Shown here: piece by piece, positions 42,386 to 50,258 of the stretch
How the letters are laid out: each line of letters begins with the position of its first letter
Position numbering within the stretch: the stretch's first letter is position 1
Source: Actinocorallia longicatena
Lineage (GTDB): Bacteria; Actinomycetota; Actinomycetes; Streptosporangiales; Streptosporangiaceae
Direction of reading: 5' to 3'
DNA length: 64,000 nucleotides
Assembly: GCF_039534125.1 (NCBI RefSeq)
Contig: NZ_BAAAUV010000002.1
Location: 372,001-436,000, forward strand
Translations under genes and position numbers: made by a program
Notes under the pieces: generated by a model
What the model was told of the DNA's origin: nothing
Databases searched by the model: none
The model's input: the letters and a program-made list of their open reading frames with translations, nothing else

Positions 42386-43540
42386 ATGGGAAGCCCGGTG
42401 ATCGTCGAGGCCGTGCGCACCGCGCAGGGCAGGCGCGGAGGGTGGCTCGCGGGCCTCAAGGCGCAGGCCGTGCTCGGCTCCACGCTGAAGGCGCTGGTCG
42501 AGCGGGCGGGCATCGACCCTGTCGAGGTCGGCCAGGTCTTCGCCGGATGCGTCACGCAGGCCGGCGAGCAGGGCGGCCACGTCGGCCGCTACGCCTGGCT
42601 GTACGCGGGGCTGCCGTGGCAGACCGGCGTGACGACGATCGACGCCCAGTGCGGCTCCGCCCAGCAGTCGGTGCACCTGGCCGCCGCGCTGGTCGAGGCC
42701 GGGGTCGTCGACGTGGCGATCGGCTGCGGCGTCGAGGTGATGAGCCGCGCCCCGCTCGGGTCGAACGTGCTGCCCGCCAACCCGCGCCCCGCCGACTGGT
42801 CGATCGACATGCCGAACCAGTTCGAGGCCGCGCACCGGATCGCCGAGCGGCGCGGCCTGACCCGTGCCGACCTCGACGCCTTCGGCCTGCGGTCGCAGCA
42901 GCTCGCCGCCAAGGCCTGGGCCGACGGACGCTACGAGCGCGAGATCGTCCCGATCGACGCCCCCCAGATCGACAAGGAGGGCGAGGAGACCGGCGAGACC
43001 CTGACGGTCACCCGCGACCAGGGCCTGCGCGAGACCACGCTCGAGGGCCTGGCCGGGCTCAAGCCGGTCATGGGCCTCGCGCACACCGCGGGCAACTCCT
43101 CGCAGATCTCCGACGGCGCCTCCGCCGTGCTGATCATGTCGGAGGAGAAGGCGGCCGAGCTCGGCCTCACGCCCCGCGCCCGGATCAGGACCCAGGCGCT
43201 GGTCGGCTCCGAGCCGTACTACCACCTCGACGGCCCGATCCAGTCGACCGAGCGCGTCCTCGACCGCTCCGGCATGTCCATCACCGACTTCGACGTCATC
43301 GAGATCAACGAGGCGTTCGCGAGCGTCGTGCTGTCCTGGGCGAGCGTCCACAAGCCGGACATGGACGTGGTCAACCCCAACGGCGGCGCCATCGCCATCG
43401 GCCACCCGGTCGGCGCCACCGGCGCCCGCCTGATCACCAGCGCGCTGCACGAGCTGGAGCGCCGCGACGGCTCGACCGCCCTGGTGACGATGTGCTGCGG
43501 CGGGGCCCTGTCCACCGCCACGATCCTCGAGCGCGTATAA
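42386..43540 (+). CDS. fadA5: FadA5-like steroid 3-ketoacyl-CoA thiolase
   Basis: The 384-residue thiolase carries nucleophile Cys89 (DAQCGSAQQ), His340 (GGAIAIGHPVGATG) and the second catalytic Cys at about 370 (TMCCGGALST). It tracks M. tuberculosis FadA5 through the chain: PVIVEAVRTAQGRRGGWLAGL, NQFEAAHRIAERRG, VGSEPYYHLDGPIQST and INEAFASVVLSWASVHKPDMD. FadA5 cleaves the beta-keto steroid side chain, releasing acetyl- or propionyl-CoA. Two KstR-type palindromes lie upstream. ATG has GGAGG at 6 bases. Confidence 0.92.
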   Translation: MGSPVIVEAVRTAQGRRGGWLAGLKAQAVLGSTLKALVERAGIDPVEVGQVFAGCVTQAGEQGGHVGRYAWLYAGLPWQTGVTTIDAQCGSAQQSVHLAAALVEAGVVDVAIGCGVEVMSRAPLGSNVLPANPRPADWSIDMPNQFEAAHRIAERRGLTRADLDAFGLRSQQLAAKAWADGRYEREIVPIDAPQIDKEGEETGETLTVTRDQGLRETTLEGLAGLKPVMGLAHTAGNSSQISDGASAVLIMSEEKAAELGLTPRARIRTQALVGSEPYYHLDGPIQSTERVLDRSGMSITDFDVIEINEAFASVVLSWASVHKPDMDVVNPNGGAIAIGHPVGATGARLITSALHELERRDGSTALVTMCCGGALSTATILERV

Positions 43541-43558
43541 CAGCGCCTGTACCAAGAC

Positions 43559-43591
43559 GGCCGTCACGGGGAACATCCCTCCGTGACGGCC
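43559..43591 (+). terminator. Hairpin after fadA5
   Basis: GGCCGTCACGG (43559-43569) and CCGTGACGGCC (43581-43591) form an 11-bp perfect stem with an 11-base loop between fadA5 and the MBL-fold gene. Readthrough is possible because the next gene starts only 27 bases on. Confidence 0.6.
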
Positions 43592-43617
43592 CCTCGAACA
43601 CCGCCCGAAGGAGACCA

Positions 43618-44586
43618 GTGCCCGATCACGGCGACGGCTTGTGGAGCGTTCCAGTACCGATTCCGGGCAACCCCCTGGGCAAGACGCTCGTCTATGTCCT
43701 GGAGAGCCCGAAGGGCCCGGTCCTCATCGACGCGGGCTGGGAGCATCCGGAGTCCTGGAAGGTCCTGAAGGCCGGCCTGCTCGACATCGGCACCTCGGTG
43801 GAGGACGTCTACGGCGTCGTCGTCACCCACATGCACCCCGACCACGCGGGCCTGGCCGGCCGGATCCGCGAGCGCTCGGGGGCGTGGATCGCGATGCACC
43901 GCAACGACGCCGAGCTCGTCGAGATGATCCGGACCGGACCGCGCGGCGAGATGGGCCAGTGGGTCACCCGGGCCGGGGCCCCGCCCAGCGAGCGGATCGC
44001 CCTGACCGAGTTCGACTCCGGCGTCCACGCCCCGGCGCGCCCCGACCGGATCCTGGAGGACCGCGAGCTGGTCGACCTGCCCGGCCGGACCCTGCGCGCC
44101 ATCCTCACCCCCGGCCACACCCCGGGCCACATCTGCCTGCACGACGAGGACCGCGACCTGCTGTTCACCGGCGACCACCTGCTGCCGGAGATCACCCCGC
44201 ACGTCGGCCTCTACCCCTACGACCGGCCGGACGTGGACCCCCTCCGGACCTACATGGACGCCCTCCAGATGACCGCCGAACTCGGCGTCGACGACGCGAT
44301 GCCCGCCCACCAGTACGCCTTCTCGGGCATCCCGCGCCGCGCCAAGGAGATCATCGAGCACCACGAGGAGCGGCTGGCCGAGGTGGCCGCGATCGTCCCG
44401 CGGTCCGGAGCGACCCTGTGGGAGGTCGCCCAGCGCTGCCACTGGTCCTACACGTGGGAGGAGATGCTCCCCATCTCCCGCCATCTCGCGACCGGCGAGA
44501 CGGCCGCCCACCTGCGCACCCTCGAGAACCGGGGCATCGTGCACCGGGTCGGCGCGGAGGACCCCATCCGCTTCGCCCACCGCTGA
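43618..44586 (+). CDS. MBL-fold metallo-hydrolase
   Basis: The 322-residue enzyme has the binuclear zinc motif THMHPDHAG (HxHxDH), the later ligands ILTPGHTPGHICLH and FTGDHLLPEITPH, and a C-terminal helical extension of about 90 residues ending with a winged-helix-like segment (ETAAHLRTLENRGIVHRV). Enzymes of this type hydrolyse thioesters, lactones or similar bonds. Located between fadA5 and a steroid-type SDR, a CoA-thioester or lactone hydrolase role in steroid breakdown is plausible but not shown. The GTG start has GAAGGAG at 4 bases; the longer frame upstream is fadA5 read out of phase. Confidence 0.82.
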   Translation: MPDHGDGLWSVPVPIPGNPLGKTLVYVLESPKGPVLIDAGWEHPESWKVLKAGLLDIGTSVEDVYGVVVTHMHPDHAGLAGRIRERSGAWIAMHRNDAELVEMIRTGPRGEMGQWVTRAGAPPSERIALTEFDSGVHAPARPDRILEDRELVDLPGRTLRAILTPGHTPGHICLHDEDRDLLFTGDHLLPEITPHVGLYPYDRPDVDPLRTYMDALQMTAELGVDDAMPAHQYAFSGIPRRAKEIIEHHEERLAEVAAIVPRSGATLWEVAQRCHWSYTWEEMLPISRHLATGETAAHLRTLENRGIVHRVGAEDPIRFAHR

Positions 44587-44641
44587 AACGTGTCGCGTTC
44601 GCCCGATTACCGGGCGGAGTGCGACACATATCACTTCCGCG

Positions 44642-44673
44642 AATGAGACTCTTGACGAGACTGGAGTCTCATT
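44642..44673. promoter_or_regulatory. Inverted repeat upstream of the SDR-P450 operon
   Basis: AATGAGACT (44642-44650) pairs with AGTCTCATT (44665-44673). Inside the right part, GAGACT-GG-AGTCTC (44657-44670) is a second palindrome, and TTGACG at 44652-44657 could be a -35. It is not of KstR type, so another regulator may act here. Confidence 0.5.
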
Positions 44674-44726
44674 GTTGGCTGTGACCAAGCAAGCGCATGG
44701 TCACCACTGATCATCTGGAGAGACCC

Positions 44727-45602
44727 TTGAGCGACACCCGCCTCGACGGCAAGGTGGCCATCGTCACCGGAGCCGCACAGGGCCTCGGCAAGGCCGAAGC
44801 ACTGGCCCTCGCGGCCGAAGGCGCTCGCCTCGTCCTCAACGACCTCCCCGGTGACGCCCTCGAGGCCACCGCCGAGGAGATCCGCGCGGCGGGCGGTGAG
44901 GCGACCACCCTGGGCGCCGACGTCGCCGACTGGAACACCGGAGAAGGCCTGGTCAAGACGGCTCTGGCAACCTACGGCTCCCTGGAGATCCTGGTCAACA
45001 ACGCGGGCTTCACCCGCGACCGGATGCTCTTCAACATGTCCGAGGAGGAGTGGGACTCCGTCGTCCGCGTCCACCTCAAGGGCCACTTCGTGACGTCCCG
45101 GCACGCGGTGTCCTACTGGCGCGGCGTCTCCAAGACCGAGGGCGGGAACGTCTACGGCCGCATCATCAACACCTCCTCGGAGGCCTTCCTCCTCGGCTCC
45201 CCCGGCCAGCCCAACTACGCGGCGGCCAAGGGCGGCATCACCGCGCTCACCCTCTCCACCGCCCACGCCGTCGGGCGCATCGGCGTCCGGGTCAACGCGA
45301 TCTGCCCCCGGGCGCGCACCGGCATGACGGCCGCCGTCTTCGGCGCGGCCCCCGAGACCGGCCCCGACCCGCTCGGCGCCGAGCACGTCTCCCCCCTGGT
45401 CGCCTACCTGGCCTCCCCCGCCGCCGACTCCGTGAACGCCCAGGTCTTCGTCGTCTACGGCGGCGTCGTCGCCGTCATGGCCCCGCCGACCACCGCCCAG
45501 GTCGTGCGCGCCGAAGGCACCTGGACCCCGGCGGCCCTCGCCGAGGCCCTGGAGGTCCCGCAGGGCGGCTTCTCCGCCAACGCGGCCCTGAAGTTCGACT
45601 AG
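44727..45602 (+). CDS. Short-chain dehydrogenase/reductase, steroid or acyl-CoA type
   Basis: The 291-residue SDR has the cofactor motif VTGAAQGLGKAEA, NNAG, catalytic Ser in INTSSEAF and the YAAAK Tyr-Lys pair, with an extra C-terminal stretch (APPTTAQVVRAEGTW) as in MFE-2/Hsd4-type SDRs. Such enzymes oxidise 3-hydroxyacyl-CoA or hydroxysteroids with NAD. The TTG start (LSDTRLDGK) has GGAGAG at 4 bases; the ATG at 44697 lacks a ribosome site. It is followed 51 bases later by the CYP125-like gene, suggesting one operon. Confidence 0.85.
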   Translation: MSDTRLDGKVAIVTGAAQGLGKAEALALAAEGARLVLNDLPGDALEATAEEIRAAGGEATTLGADVADWNTGEGLVKTALATYGSLEILVNNAGFTRDRMLFNMSEEEWDSVVRVHLKGHFVTSRHAVSYWRGVSKTEGGNVYGRIINTSSEAFLLGSPGQPNYAAAKGGITALTLSTAHAVGRIGVRVNAICPRARTGMTAAVFGAAPETGPDPLGAEHVSPLVAYLASPAADSVNAQVFVVYGGVVAVMAPPTTAQVVRAEGTWTPAALAEALEVPQGGFSANAALKFD

Positions 45603-45653
45603 CCCCACCCGAGTAAAAGCACCCCTTTCCCTCCGCGCAGCACGAGGAGTGTC

Positions 45654-46892
45654 ATGTCCGCGCCCGAAATCCCGAAGATCGACGTCATCAACCCCGATGT
45701 CTACGAGCAGGGCGGCATCCCGTTCGAGCAGTTCGACTGGCTGCGCAAGAACGACCCCGTGCACTGGCACGCCGACCCGCACGAGGGCGTCGAGGGCTTC
45801 TGGGCGATCACCCTGGCCGAGGACATCACCTTCGTCTCCCGCAACGCCGACCTCTTCTCGGCCGCCGAGCGCACCTCGATGTTCACCGAGTACGGCGACG
45901 AGGATCTCGAGCTCCAGCGCAACAACCTGCTGTTCATGGACCCGCCGCGCCACACCAAGCAGCGGGCGAAGGTCAACCGGGGCTTCACCCCGCGCATGAT
46001 CGGGCAGCTGCGCGAGCACATCGTGGAGATCACCCACAGCTTGATCGACAACATCTGTGAGAAGGGCGAGGCGGAGTTCGTCCGGGAGATCGCCGCGCCG
46101 CTGCCGCTTCAGACGATCTGCGAGCTGATGGGCGCCCCGCTGGACAAGGCGGACTGGCTGTTCGAGAAGTCGAACCAGCTCGTCGGCTTCGACGACCCCG
46201 AGCTCCAGGACGGCCCGGAGATCGCCAAGACCGCGGCGCTCGAGATCTACATGTTCGCCCAGGAGATCGCCGAGGCCCGCCGGGCGGAGCCGAAGAACGA
46301 CATCGCGACCAAGCTCCTCGAGCCCGACGCCGAGGGCAACGTGATGAGCGACGAGGAGTTCAACCTCTTCATCCTCATGCTGACGATCGCCGGCAACGAG
46401 ACCACCCGCACCGCGACCGCGGGCGGCATCCTGGCCTTCTTCGAGCACCCCGACCAGTGGGAGCGCCTCAAGAACGACCCGTCGGTCGCCACCACCTACG
46501 CCGACGAGATCGTCCGCTGGACCAGCCCGATCAACCTGTTCCGGCGCACCGCCACCCGCGATGTCGAGCTGGGCGGCAAGAGCATCAAGAAGGGCGACAA
46601 GGTCGTCCTGTTCTACGGCTCGGGCAACCGGGACGAGACGGTCTACGACGACCCCTACACCTTCGACATCGGCCGCGCGGCCAACCCGCACATCGGTTTC
46701 GGGGCGGGCGGCCCGCACTTCTGCCTGGGCACGCACCTGGCCAGGCTGAACCTGACGGTCCTGTTCGACGCCCTGGCCCAGCGCCTTCCCGACCTCCAGC
46801 TCAACGGCACGCCCCGCCGTCTCCGCTCCAACTTCGTCAACGGTTTCAAGGAGATCCCGGTCCGCTTCACGCCCACCCCGCGTCGCGGCTGA
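45654..46892 (+). CDS. CYP125/CYP142-like steroid C26 mono-oxygenase (cytochrome P450)
   Basis: The 412-residue P450 has TIAGNETTR in the I helix, EEIVRW-type ExxR region (DEIVRWTSPINLFRRTA) and heme loop FGAGGPHFCLG with Cys at about 357. WHADPHEGVEGFWAIT, RNNLLFMDPPRHTKQR and the C-terminal RLRSNFVNGFKEIPVRFTP fit the CYP125/CYP142 group, which hydroxylates the terminal methyl of the cholesterol side chain and starts its degradation. The steroid neighbours support this. ATG has GAGGAG at 4 bases. Whether it is CYP125 or CYP142 needs a tree. A perfect terminator follows. Confidence 0.82.
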   Translation: MSAPEIPKIDVINPDVYEQGGIPFEQFDWLRKNDPVHWHADPHEGVEGFWAITLAEDITFVSRNADLFSAAERTSMFTEYGDEDLELQRNNLLFMDPPRHTKQRAKVNRGFTPRMIGQLREHIVEITHSLIDNICEKGEAEFVREIAAPLPLQTICELMGAPLDKADWLFEKSNQLVGFDDPELQDGPEIAKTAALEIYMFAQEIAEARRAEPKNDIATKLLEPDAEGNVMSDEEFNLFILMLTIAGNETTRTATAGGILAFFEHPDQWERLKNDPSVATTYADEIVRWTSPINLFRRTATRDVELGGKSIKKGDKVVLFYGSGNRDETVYDDPYTFDIGRAANPHIGFGAGGPHFCLGTHLARLNLTVLFDALAQRLPDLQLNGTPRRLRSNFVNGFKEIPVRFTPTPRRG

Positions 46893-46909
46893 TCCCCCTG
46901 CGGGCAGGA

Positions 46910-46938
46910 CGCCCCGGCCGCCGACCGCGGCCGGGGCG
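46910..46938 (+). terminator. Hairpin after the CYP125-like gene
   Basis: CGCCCCGGCCGC (46910-46921) and GCGGCCGGGGCG (46927-46938) form a 12-bp perfect stem with a 5-base loop, followed by CCTGTTCTT. Confidence 0.7.
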
Positions 46939-46960
46939 CCTGTTCTTACGCCGTACGAAG

Positions 46961-46974
46961 TGACCGTACGGTCA
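46961..46974. promoter_or_regulatory. 14-base palindrome upstream of the GT4 operon
   Basis: TGACCGTACGGTCA is perfectly symmetric and resembles TetR-family operators. It lies 107 bases before the GT4 start, and a TAGAGT -10-like element follows at 47021-47026. No TetR gene is adjacent. Confidence 0.5.
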
Positions 46975-47080
46975 GCACGTAAGTCAGGTCCCTCGGAACT
47001 CACCGGTAACGTGGGCAGGCTAGAGTCAGGGCAACCCATTACACATGGGGACCAATAGGCGCAGATACTAAGAGGTGGGC

Positions 47081-48352
47081 GTGAGCGCAGAGGACGAACA
47101 GCAGGGATCACTCAAGATCGCCCTGCTTTCCTACCGCAGCAAGCCCCACTGTGGTGGACAGGGGGTCTACCTCCGCCATCTGAGCCGTGAGCTGGTCGAC
47201 CTCGGCCACTCGGTGGAGATCTTCTCGGGTCAGCCCTATCCGGAGCTGGACCGCGACGAGATCGTCCTGACCAAGGTCCCCAGCCTGGACCTCTACGACG
47301 ACGAGAACCCCTTCCGGACCCCCCGCCTCGGGGAGTTCCGCGACTGGATCGACGTCCTGGAGTTCGCGCACATGAAGACCGGCGGCTTCCCCGAGCCGCT
47401 GACGTTCTCCCTGCGGGTGCTGCGCGAACTCAAGAAGCGCGGCGGCGCCTTCGACGTCGTCCACGACAACCAGGTGCTCGGCTACGGCAACCTCGGCATC
47501 CCGAAGCTGTTCCCGTTCGTCACGAGCATCCACCACCCCATCAGCCAGGACCGCAAGATCGAGATCGACGCGGCCAGGGGCTGGCGACAGCACTTCGGCA
47601 AGCGCCGCTGGTACGGCTTCGTGCGGATGCAGGGCCAGGTCTCGGCCCGCCTCGAGCGGATCCTGACCGTCTCCTCCTCCTCCAAGCGCGACATCGCCAA
47701 GGACTTCAGGACCGCGCCGGAGCGGATCCACGTCCTGCCGCTCGGCGTGGACACCGAGATCTTCCATCCGCGCGGCGCCACCGAGGCCAAGCCGCTCGGT
47801 GAGCGCGTCCCCGGCCGGATCGTCGCGATGGCCAGCGCCGACAGCCCCCTCAAGGGCGTCGACGTGCTGCTCCGCGCGGTCGCCAAGATCGCCACCGAGC
47901 GCGACGTGCACGTGATCATCGTCAGCAAGCCGCGCGACGACGGCCCCACGGTCAAGCTCGTCAAGGAGCTCGCCCTCGGTGAGCGGGTCACGTTCGTGTC
48001 CGGCCTCTCCAACGACGACCTCGGCGACCTCATGGCCACCGCCGAGATCGCCGCCGTCCCGTCCCGCTACGAGGGCTTCTCCCTCCCCGCGGTCGAGCAC
48101 ATGGCGAGCGGCACCCCGCTCGTCGCCTCCGCCGCCGGAGCGCTTCCCGAGGTCGTCGGCGACGCCGCCGTCCTCGTCAAGCCCGGCGACGTCGAAGACC
48201 TGGCAGCCGCCATCCGCCGTCTGCACGACTCCCCCGCGGAGCGTGAACGCGTCGGGCTCGCCGGCTACCAGCGCGTCCAGGAGCGCTACACCTGGAAGGC
48301 GGTCGCCATCGCGACCGTCGAGCACTACAGGGCAGCGATCAAAGCACACTGA
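47081..48352 (+). CDS. Family 4 glycosyltransferase
   Basis: The 423-residue GT-B enzyme begins LKIALLSYRSKPHCGGQGVYLRHLSREL and has the retaining-GT4 EX7E motif EGFSLPAVE near residue 330, with GVDTEIFHPRG at the domain junction. It transfers a sugar from a nucleotide donor to an unknown acceptor. The GTG at 47081 (GAGG at 5 bases) is preferred to a GTG two codons earlier. It heads a GT4-methyltransferase-toroid protein operon; the set recalls conserved actinobacterial envelope loci, but the product is unknown. Confidence 0.88.
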   Translation: MSAEDEQQGSLKIALLSYRSKPHCGGQGVYLRHLSRELVDLGHSVEIFSGQPYPELDRDEIVLTKVPSLDLYDDENPFRTPRLGEFRDWIDVLEFAHMKTGGFPEPLTFSLRVLRELKKRGGAFDVVHDNQVLGYGNLGIPKLFPFVTSIHHPISQDRKIEIDAARGWRQHFGKRRWYGFVRMQGQVSARLERILTVSSSSKRDIAKDFRTAPERIHVLPLGVDTEIFHPRGATEAKPLGERVPGRIVAMASADSPLKGVDVLLRAVAKIATERDVHVIIVSKPRDDGPTVKLVKELALGERVTFVSGLSNDDLGDLMATAEIAAVPSRYEGFSLPAVEHMASGTPLVASAAGALPEVVGDAAVLVKPGDVEDLAAAIRRLHDSPAERERVGLAGYQRVQERYTWKAVAIATVEHYRAAIKAH

Positions 48353-48402
48353 CCCTCAGATCGATTCGCGGCCGCGAGGCCGCCTGTGGAAGGAGCGCCG
48401 CT

Positions 48403-49125
48403 CTGCTTACCGTTGACTTCCAGCGGTTCCCCATCAGCCTGGGTGAACGCGTCCTCGACATGGGCTGTGGTGGCGGACGGCACGCCTTCGAGCTGTACCG
48501 CCGCGGCGCAGCCGTGACCGCGTTCGACATGGACGCCGAGGAGCTCAAGGGCGTCCAGAAGATGTTCGGGGCGATGGAGCTCGAGGGCGAGCCGCCCGCG
48601 GGCGCCTCCGCCGAGACCGTCGTCGGCGACGCCCTGGAGCTGCCGTTCGAGGACGGCACCTTCGACAAGATCATCGCCGCCGAGGTGATGGAGCACATCC
48701 CCCACGACATGCTGGCGATGAAGGAGCTGTTCCGGGTCCTCAAGCCCGGCGGCCAGGTCGCGGTGACCGTCCCGTCGTGGCTGCCCGAGCGGATCTGCTG
48801 GCTGCTCAGCGAGGCCTACCACACCTCCCCCGGCGGCCACGTGCGCATCTACACGCGCGCGGAGCTGGAGGCCAAGCTCAAGTCGATCGGCTTCCGCATC
48901 GACGGCCACCACCACGCGCACGGCCTGCACTCCGCCTACTGGTGGATCAAGTGCGCGGTCGGCATCGACAACACCGAGAACCCCGCGGTGAAGGCCTACC
49001 ACCAGCTCCTGGTGTGGGACATCATGAAGCGCCCGCTGGCCACCCGGGTCGCCGAGCAGCTCCTCAACCCGGTCATCGGCAAGTCCGTCGTCGTCTATCT
49101 GACCAAGCCCTCCTATGCGGGCTGA
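48403..49125 (+). CDS. Class I SAM-dependent methyltransferase, apparent CTG start
   Basis: The 240-residue enzyme has SAM motif I VLDMGCGGGRHAFE, the acidic residue after beta2 (VTAFDMDAEEL), and post-motif GDALELPFEDGTFDKIIAAEVMEHI, with FRVLKPGGQVAVTVPSW. The first ATG in frame (48460) lies inside motif I and would destroy it. No ATG, GTG or TTG exists between there and the upstream gene. A CTG at 48403 gives (M)LTVDFQRFPISLGERVLDMGCG and has GGAAGGAG 7 bases upstream, so CTG is the likely start. Its stop overlaps the next gene by 11 bases. The substrate is unknown. Confidence 0.85.
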   Translation: MLTVDFQRFPISLGERVLDMGCGGGRHAFELYRRGAAVTAFDMDAEELKGVQKMFGAMELEGEPPAGASAETVVGDALELPFEDGTFDKIIAAEVMEHIPHDMLAMKELFRVLKPGGQVAVTVPSWLPERICWLLSEAYHTSPGGHVRIYTRAELEAKLKSIGFRIDGHHHAHGLHSAYWWIKCAVGIDNTENPAVKAYHQLLVWDIMKRPLATRVAEQLLNPVIGKSVVVYLTKPSYAG

Positions 49126-50215
49126 GGTCGGGCAGATCCTGACACCCGAGCAGGTCCTGGCCACGGCGCGGAGCATCGCGCGCCAGCAGGACCCCTCGGG
49201 CGCCATCCCCTGGTACGCGGCCTTCGACGGCTATCCCCCGGGCCATGTCGACGCCTGGAACCACGTCGAGGCCGCGATGGCGCTGACCGTCGCGGGCCTC
49301 ACCGAACCGGCCAGGCGCGCCTACCTCTGGCTCCGTGACGAGCAGCGCGAGGACGGCTCGTGGCCCGCCAAGTGGGTCGCGGGCGAGGTCACCGAGGCCG
49401 GCGGCGAGTCCAACCACGCCGCCTACGTCGCGGTCGGGATCTGGCATGAGCTGATCATGACCGGCGACACCGAGTTCGTCCGCGGGATGTGGCCGATGGT
49501 CCGCCGCGCGATCGACTACGTCCTGACGCTCCAGACCCCGTTCGGCGACATCAAGTGGATCCGCCACGAGGACGGCTCCCTCGGCGGGGAGTCCCTCCTC
49601 ACCGGCTGCTCCTCGATCTACCAGGCGCTGCGCTGCGCCGTCGCGCTCGCCGAGCGCCTCGGCGAGCCCCAGCCCGGCTGGGAGCTTTCGGCCGACCAGC
49701 TCGGCCATGTCATCGCCCGGCACCCCGAGGTCTTCGCCGACAAGTCCCGCTGGTCGATGGACTGGTACTACCCCGTCCTCGGCGGCGCGGTCCGCGGCTC
49801 GCAGGCCGACGCCCTGATCGCCTCCCAGTGGGACGTCTTCATGGTCGAGGGGCTCGGCTGCCGCTGCGTCTCCGACCAGCCCTGGGTGACCGGAGCGGAG
49901 ACCTGCGAGCTGGTCATGGCCCTGGACGCCATCGGCGACCCGCGGGCGGCCGAGGTCTTCCAGAAGATCCAGTTCCTCCGTGAGGAGGACGGCTCCTACT
50001 GGACCGGCTGGCAGTACCGCGACCAGCGGCACTTCCCCGGCGACCGTTCCACCTACACGGCCGCGGCGGTGATCCTCGCCGCCGACGCCCTGGCGGACGC
50101 CTCCCCGGGGGCCCGGATCTTCAAGGAGATCGCGGGCCGTCCGCTGGCTCCGTCGAAGCCGTCGGATCCGGTCGCCTGCGGCTGCGCCCACGTCCCCGCC
50201 CGCACTTCGAGCTAG
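49115..50215 (+). CDS. Prenyltransferase/squalene-cyclase-like alpha-toroid protein
   Basis: The 366-residue protein has repeated helical-hairpin units seen in terpene cyclases, prenyltransferase beta subunits and six-hairpin glycosidases: DAWNHVEAAMALTVAG, YLWLRDEQREDGSWPAKW, SNHAAYVAVGIWHELIMTGD, YQALRCAVALAERLGE, FLREEDGSYWTGWQYRD. The QREDGSW-like QW motifs recall squalene cyclases, but the DAWNH/WPMVRRAIDYVL pattern also fits a glycosidase. No DxDD cyclase motif is visible. Coupled to GT4 and a methyltransferase, it probably acts on a glycolipid or polysaccharide, but no reaction can be assigned. The ATG overlaps the methyltransferase stop. Confidence 0.7.
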   Translation: MRAEVGQILTPEQVLATARSIARQQDPSGAIPWYAAFDGYPPGHVDAWNHVEAAMALTVAGLTEPARRAYLWLRDEQREDGSWPAKWVAGEVTEAGGESNHAAYVAVGIWHELIMTGDTEFVRGMWPMVRRAIDYVLTLQTPFGDIKWIRHEDGSLGGESLLTGCSSIYQALRCAVALAERLGEPQPGWELSADQLGHVIARHPEVFADKSRWSMDWYYPVLGGAVRGSQADALIASQWDVFMVEGLGCRCVSDQPWVTGAETCELVMALDAIGDPRAAEVFQKIQFLREEDGSYWTGWQYRDQRHFPGDRSTYTAAAVILAADALADASPGARIFKEIAGRPLAPSKPSDPVACGCAHVPARTSS

Positions 50216-50226
50216 AACGCGTTCCA
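50213..50226. promoter_or_regulatory. KstR-type palindrome at a gene 3' end
   Basis: TAGAACGCGTTCCA matches TnnAACnnGTTnnA exactly. It begins at the TAG stop of the toroid gene and overlaps the following terminator, between two convergent genes. No promoter is expected here, so it may be a decoy, a chance match or a relic. Confidence 0.4.
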
Positions 50227-50247
50227 GGGGCCTGCACAGGCCCCTGG
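50224..50247. terminator. Bidirectional hairpin between convergent genes
   Basis: CCAGGGGCCT (50224-50233) and AGGCCCCTGG (50238-50247) form a 10-bp stem with a GCAC loop, 9 bases past one stop codon and 12 before the opposing one. Confidence 0.7.
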
Positions 50248-50258
50248 ACCGGCCCCGA

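Noticed and set aside
44579..44592. AACGTGTC at the MBL-fold stop as a KstR box
   Set aside because: It deviates from TnnAACnnGTTnnA at two conserved positions, including the GTT half.
48460..49125. ATG at 48460 as the methyltransferase start
   Set aside because: It would begin inside SAM motif I and remove the strand before it; the upstream CTG has a strong ribosome site.
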